Of a DNA stretch of 64,000 bases, positions 60,196 to 64,000 are shown piece by piece (position 1 is the first letter of the stretch; the number at the start of each line of letters is the position of its first letter). The notes under the pieces are model-generated. The model saw only the letters and a program-made list of their open reading frames with translations. It made no database searches and was not told the DNA's origin. The position numbers were made by a program, and so were the translations under genes. The DNA comes from Rhodopirellula sp. P2 (GTDB taxonomy: Bacteria; Planctomycetota; Planctomycetia; Pirellulales; Pirellulaceae): assembly GCF_028768465.1 (NCBI RefSeq), contig NZ_CP118225.1:6057001-6121000 (forward strand). Direction: 5' to 3'.

Positions 60196-61962
60196 TCAGT
60201 ACGCCATCGATGCCTGCCCGTCACCAACAGGCCAACCCAATGCCCACTGCAGACGGAACTGAGCTTGGTTGTGGGCGGTGACGGCTTGCAGGTAAGCACG
60301 ACGTGCGGACTCCAAAGCCTGAACCGCCTGCAGTACCTCAATCGGCAATCCCTCGCCATCTTTGATTCGTTCCAAGTTGGAATCGTACGACCGTTCCGCC
60401 GTCGCAATTGCCTGCTGTGTCAGGTCCATTTGCTGACGACGAAATCCCACCTGACTCGCCGATTCTGAAATCTCCGCTGCGACCTGGTCCAGCACGCGAA
60501 GCTTCTCGTACCTCGCTTGCTGCACTCGCGCCGACGTTCGATTGCGAGCCGCTCGTTCACCCAATCCAAAGTTTCGAATTTCCCAGGTGACCACGGCGTC
60601 AAAGTCATAGCGACCGTCCACGTCGCTCAGGTCATTGCCCAAACCTCCTCCAAATCCGCCGGTGCTGTAGCCCAGCAACACGCTGGGAACAAACGGCGAA
60701 TACTTTTCGCGTTTGTAGGCTTCACAGGCGGCGGCGACCAACGACTGTGACTCCTTCAGTTCCGGCCGCGATGCCAAACCGGTGCTGATCAGCGAGGCTT
60801 TGTCGGCTCCGGCGGCCATCAACTCCAAGGGCACCACGGTGACATCCATTGGCACGAGCGTTTCCCCCGAGTGCATGCTGATGGCTTGAGCAAGGCGTGC
60901 GGACGCAACCGCGACCCGTTCCTGCCCGCCAACCAATCGGCTGTCGAGCAATCGGAGTTCCGTTTGCATGCGATCCGCATCGGCTTGCATGCCTTGTCCG
61001 GCGGCCGCGAAATCGGATGTGATCCCTGCCAGTTCTCTCACCCGTTCACGAGACTCTTCCAACACGCGAGCGTCCTGGTAAGCCTCCAGCAATTCCGTGT
61101 AAGCGGTCGCGGCCTGCAACAATTGCTGATTCAAAACGCCAGCGGCAGCGTGCCCTCGTGCCCAGGCTGTTTTCTCTGCGATCTTTGGCTGGAAGATCGC
61201 ATCGGCCATGTGGAATTGAGCCACCAGTCCCGGACGCGTGTTGGTGGTTCCGGCACCGGTCGCACCGGCTCCCAATCCGTACTGGAACGAGTTTCGATTG
61301 ACATCAACGATGTCACCGTTGCTGGATTGGTAATTGCCATCGTGGCGATGGAAGCTGAACCCGGCTTGAATGGATGGCAGCCACAACACGTTGGCCTGAT
61401 CCAGGGCCGCATACGCCTCGCGGGTTCGCCACTGCGCCAATCCCACCGCGGGGTGTTGAGAGTCAATCATCGCCAGCGCCGTCGGCAGGTTCATCTGGAC
61501 CATTTGCGCCGCGACCATCGCCACTTCGGACGACTGGCCCATCGAATCAATGACAACGGGTTCTGGAGGCAGCCCGACCTGACCGCTTTCGTGCACTTCC
61601 AACACGGGTGCACTTTCGTAGGCGGTCAACGAATGATCGCTGCTGCTGGCGACGGATTCTTCCTTCAGTGGTTGCAACCGGTACCGTTTGCCGTCGATCG
61701 TCAGAACCGATTCGGTCGGCGAACGTTGATCAGCATCCGGCTCACCGAAATCACGGTGGGCCACCGGGCGTATCTCGAATTTGGCAGACGTGGTTTCGTC
61801 TGTGGCCGCTTCAACACCGGAAGCCACCGCGGACTGGCGTGCGGTGATTGCCGCTGGCACAGGGGAACTCTGGATCGATTCCTGGTTCATGTGTCCCACG
61901 CACCCAATCGCTGGAACGGTGCTCGAAAGGGCGATCAAGGTGTATAGAAGCGAACGGGACAT
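60196..61962 (-). CDS. TolC family outer-membrane efflux protein
   Basis: 588 residues. Lipoprotein signal (SLLYTLIALSSTVPAIGC, Cys about 21). Residues about 30-140 are a non-conserved, Ser-rich stretch. From about 150 the TolC pattern begins: LAMIDSQHPAVGLAQWRTRE, LWLPSIQAGFSFHRHDG, then the typical helical hairpins (TAYTELLEAYQDARVLEESR, GMQADADRMQTELRLLDSRL, AAACEAYKREKYSPFVPSVL, RQQMDLTQQAIATAERSYDS). It forms the outer-membrane channel of a tripartite efflux system. It is divergent from an HlyD-RND pair (62247 onward) and is its likely partner, sharing a 284-bp promoter region. Confidence 0.88.
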   Translation of the reverse strand: MSRSLLYTLIALSSTVPAIGCVGHMNQESIQSSPVPAAITARQSAVASGVEAATDETTSAKFEIRPVAHRDFGEPDADQRSPTESVLTIDGKRYRLQPLKEESVASSSDHSLTAYESAPVLEVHESGQVGLPPEPVVIDSMGQSSEVAMVAAQMVQMNLPTALAMIDSQHPAVGLAQWRTREAYAALDQANVLWLPSIQAGFSFHRHDGNYQSSNGDIVDVNRNSFQYGLGAGATGAGTTNTRPGLVAQFHMADAIFQPKIAEKTAWARGHAAAGVLNQQLLQAATAYTELLEAYQDARVLEESRERVRELAGITSDFAAAGQGMQADADRMQTELRLLDSRLVGGQERVAVASARLAQAISMHSGETLVPMDVTVVPLELMAAGADKASLISTGLASRPELKESQSLVAAACEAYKREKYSPFVPSVLLGYSTGGFGGGLGNDLSDVDGRYDFDAVVTWEIRNFGLGERAARNRTSARVQQARYEKLRVLDQVAAEISESASQVGFRRQQMDLTQQAIATAERSYDSNLERIKDGEGLPIEVLQAVQALESARRAYLQAVTAHNQAQFRLQWALGWPVGDGQASMAY

Positions 61963-62246
61963 CCATGTTCTCCTGGTTCATCTGTTCGGAAGGCAGCGTT
62001 CGTCGGCCTTGCTCAGCTCGTCCCGAACGCATCGATTGCTACAAATGAACTTCGGCAAATGATCATCCAGATGGTAACGATCGAATGCCTTGGAATAGTC
62101 AAATCTAATCTGCTGCGCATCGAAAACGCTCATTGCGCGAACTAGACTACATCGACCGCTTGGCGAACCGCGCCCGGTCAGATCGATTCTTCCGATTCCC
62201 CCAATTATTCCAGCGGAGCCAAGGACGCCAGTCCTCGATTCTCAAA
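61963..62246. promoter_or_regulatory. divergent promoter region of TolC and HlyD-RND genes
   Basis: 284 bp between divergent genes. The upstream part of the HlyD frame (from 62133) is open but unlikely to be coding. A/T-rich sequence around 62065-62115. No operator is recognised. Confidence 0.4.
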
Positions 62247-63587
62247 ATGCTTCTCGCAATCCCGCCTCGACTCTCCCTCCCACTCGCGACGGTTGCAGCG
62301 CTGTGCTTCCTGACGGGCTGTTCCGACGCCGACCGCGTGGCCAAGAAAACTCAGACGCAGCGGGCCACGCCGGTGAAAACGGTATCTGTCACGCCCACCA
62401 AGGTCACCCGGACCAGCGTTCAACCCGCCACCATCCACGCCTACTACCGAGCGGAACTCCGCTCGCAAGCGTCGGGCTACGTCGAATCGTTCACATCGGA
62501 CATCGGTGAATACGTCGAGTCCGGCACCGTCCTGGCCAAAATATCAGTCCCTGAAAAGCTTCAACAACGGCGAGTGATGGAGGCGAGGATTCGCCGTCTG
62601 GTTGCCCAAGAAAAACAAGCTGCCGCAGGAGTCCGATTGGCTGAGGCGGCCAAACGCTCCGCACAAGCGAAACTGGCTCAAGCCAAATCGGAAGGCGCCG
62701 CCGTCGATGCTTCCTTGGCGGCCGCCAACGCGGAATTCAATCGAACAGAAGACTTGGTCAACCGCGGTTCCTTGCAAAACCGGATGCTGGACGAGGCCCG
62801 GATGAAACGTGACAGCGAGTCGGCTCGCAAGCAGGCGGTGGAGTCAGCGGTTGCCTCCGCCCAGGCGGACGTCGAAGTGGCGTCCGCAAAGGTGGAGTCG
62901 GCACAAGCGGATCTCGAGACGGCGCAAGCAGAAACCGATGTCACTCGGCGGGAACTCGATGAACTGGATGTCTGGATCGACTACGCCGAAATCAAAGCTC
63001 CGTTCTCTGGCATCATCACCGAGCGAAACCTTGAACCTGGTGACTTGGTCCGCGCCTCCAGCGAAGTCGGACTGGGCAAGCCCTTGTTTGCGATCAGCCA
63101 AATCGACCGCGTCCGCGTGCAAATTCCCGTTCCCGAGAACCACGCTCCGCTGGTGAATCCCGGTGACGAGGTCAGCCTGACGTTTCCATCCTTTGCATCG
63201 GAACCTCCCCTCATCGCGCAGGTCACGCGGCGGAGCGGAAGTCTCGATGCCCAAACGCGAACCATGCTGGTGGAAGTCGAAATCGACAATCCCGATGGCA
63301 AGCTGATCCCCGGGATGTTCGGACAAGCATCGATCCAACTGGCCACGCAGACCGCAGCCAACCTGCTGCCCGCTCAAGCGATTCGCTTTGACGAATCCGG
63401 CAGCGCCTTTGTGTACGTGGTTGCGGCCGACGACACGATTTCGATTCAAGAGATCTCAACGGGAGTGGATGACGGCAACTTCATCGAAGTCCTCACCGGC
63501 GTTGAGCCCGGGCAAGCGGTCGTGGACGCTCACTTGAGCCGGTTCATCGACGGGCAAAAAGTCGCCGTCGTGGGGGCCACTCACTGA
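62247..63587 (+). CDS. RND efflux periplasmic adaptor (HlyD family), lipoprotein
   Basis: 446 residues from the ATG before LLAIPPRLSLPLA, where a lipoprotein signal begins (VAALCFLTGC, Cys about 24). Adaptor features: IHAYYRAELRSQASGYVESF, DIGEYVESGTVLAKISVPE (lipoyl), a long helical hairpin rich in Ala, Glu and Lys (about 115-240), then DYAEIKAPFSGIITERNLEP and GDLVRASSEVGLGKPLFAIS, and a C-terminal LIPGMFGQASIQLATQTAAN. It is the fusion protein between the RND pump that follows and a TolC channel. The stop overlaps the ATG of the pump gene by one base. Confidence 0.88.
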   Translation: MLLAIPPRLSLPLATVAALCFLTGCSDADRVAKKTQTQRATPVKTVSVTPTKVTRTSVQPATIHAYYRAELRSQASGYVESFTSDIGEYVESGTVLAKISVPEKLQQRRVMEARIRRLVAQEKQAAAGVRLAEAAKRSAQAKLAQAKSEGAAVDASLAAANAEFNRTEDLVNRGSLQNRMLDEARMKRDSESARKQAVESAVASAQADVEVASAKVESAQADLETAQAETDVTRRELDELDVWIDYAEIKAPFSGIITERNLEPGDLVRASSEVGLGKPLFAISQIDRVRVQIPVPENHAPLVNPGDEVSLTFPSFASEPPLIAQVTRRSGSLDAQTRTMLVEVEIDNPDGKLIPGMFGQASIQLATQTAANLLPAQAIRFDESGSAFVYVVAADDTISIQEISTGVDDGNFIEVLTGVEPGQAVVDAHLSRFIDGQKVAVVGATH

Positions 63588-64000
63588 TGTCGTTGATCCA
63601 ATTTTCCCTTCGCAATCGATTCGCCGTCCTGGCGGCTTCCATTGCCTTGTGTGTGCTCGGTGCGACGGTCATTCCAGGCATCACCATTGATATCCTCCCG
63701 GATTTCAAAAAGCCGGTTGTTGTCAGCTACTTCTCCTACCCTGGTCTGCCGACCTTGGACATGGAGAAATCCGTCACCTCGCGTGTCGAACGTGCGCTAA
63801 CGCTGGCGGGCAAGATCGAGCATCAAGAATCGAGAACGGTTCCTGGCGCTGCCGTGATCAAAGTCTTCTTCCAACCGGGTGCGGATCCAAGCTCGGCGAT
63901 GAACGACATCGTGAACTTGGAAGCCAGCGATATGTTCCACCTGCCACCGGGCATCGAGTGGCCGTTCACGCTGCGAAGCGAACCGTCCAACCTGCCCGTG
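63587..64000 (+). CDS. RND efflux permease (AcrB-like), partial
   Basis: Starts at the ATG overlapping the adaptor stop and runs off the window; 138 residues are visible. The N-terminus is an RND first helix (FSLRNRFAVLAASIALCVLG), then LPDFKKPVVVSYFSYPGLPT and MEKSVTSRVERALTLAGKIE, the usual start of periplasmic loop 1. Together with the adaptor and the divergent TolC gene it forms a second efflux system next to the one at 50089-56098. Confidence 0.9.
   Translation, partial: MSLIQFSLRNRFAVLAASIALCVLGATVIPGITIDILPDFKKPVVVSYFSYPGLPTLDMEKSVTSRVERALTLAGKIEHQESRTVPGAAVIKVFFQPGADPSSAMNDIVNLEASDMFHLPPGIEWPFTLRSEPSNLPV

Noticed and set aside
60871-61947. 358-codon plus-strand frame opposite the TolC gene
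   Set aside because: The minus strand encodes a typical TolC lipoprotein; the plus-strand product is His/Arg-rich with no family signal.

Overview
The window looks like chromosome of a Rhodopirellula-type planctomycete (Pirellulaceae). The evidence is a set of planctomycete-typical families: PSCyt1/DUF1549/DUF1553 and DUF1501 proteins, a BBP7 outer-membrane protein, a YTV-repeat protein, several secreted proteins with LEPR-XLL-like export motifs joined to cohesin, dockerin and cadherin domains, and small membrane proteins beginning NPYxxP. Intergenic space is full of palindromic repeats.

Layout. 1-7082: an integron-like cassette array on the minus strand. Nine single-gene cassettes, the last running off the left edge, are separated by eight attC-like sites. 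A putative attI lies at about 5937-5975, next to the 3' end of a tyrosine recombinase that lacks its N-terminal domain (6204-7082). Recombinase and cassettes point the same way, the 'inverted' arrangement reported for a few integrons. 7083-7940: repeats only. 7941-9284: a polysaccharide pyruvyl transferase-like protein. 9504-16496: a unit on the plus strand with an ECF sigma factor, a FecR-domain regulator, an EF-hand Tat protein, a PSCyt1/DUF1549/DUF1553 protein and a DUF1501 protein. 16505-25453: three secreted cohesin or cadherin proteins, one of 2103 residues with 17 repeats. 25584-29610: a BBP7 porin-like protein and a GH32 fructan hydrolase. 29734-29815: tRNA-Ser(CGA), followed by a terminator. 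29845-33087: small secreted proteins and an HTH-acidic-TM protein. 33443-38111: an ExbB/MotA-like plus two ExbD-like operon with 4-bp gene overlaps. 38674-41792: a lactate/malate dehydrogenase and a YTV-repeat protein. 42105-49806: a giant dockerin/Ig-like protein and, divergent from it, a subtilase. 50009-56098: a TetR regulator with an 18-bp palindromic operator, an HlyD adaptor and an RND pump. 56121-58700: tandem repeats, small membrane proteins and a GxxExxY protein bracketed by inverted repeats. 58732-60125: small membrane proteins. 60196-64000: a TolC protein divergent from a second HlyD-RND pump cut by the window end.

How the genes relate. The integron part is the most unusual. Each cassette carries the same 9-13 nt word in inverted orientation at its two ends, and the two variable core bases covary between matched ends across all eight complete cassettes. 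This is strong evidence for genuine cassette boundaries. Several products resemble immunity-type small proteins (SUKH/SMI1, DUF4279). The rest is housekeeping, surface and export functions: two RND efflux systems near one TolC, an energy-transducing membrane complex, and a large investment in calcium-binding adhesin-like secreted proteins.
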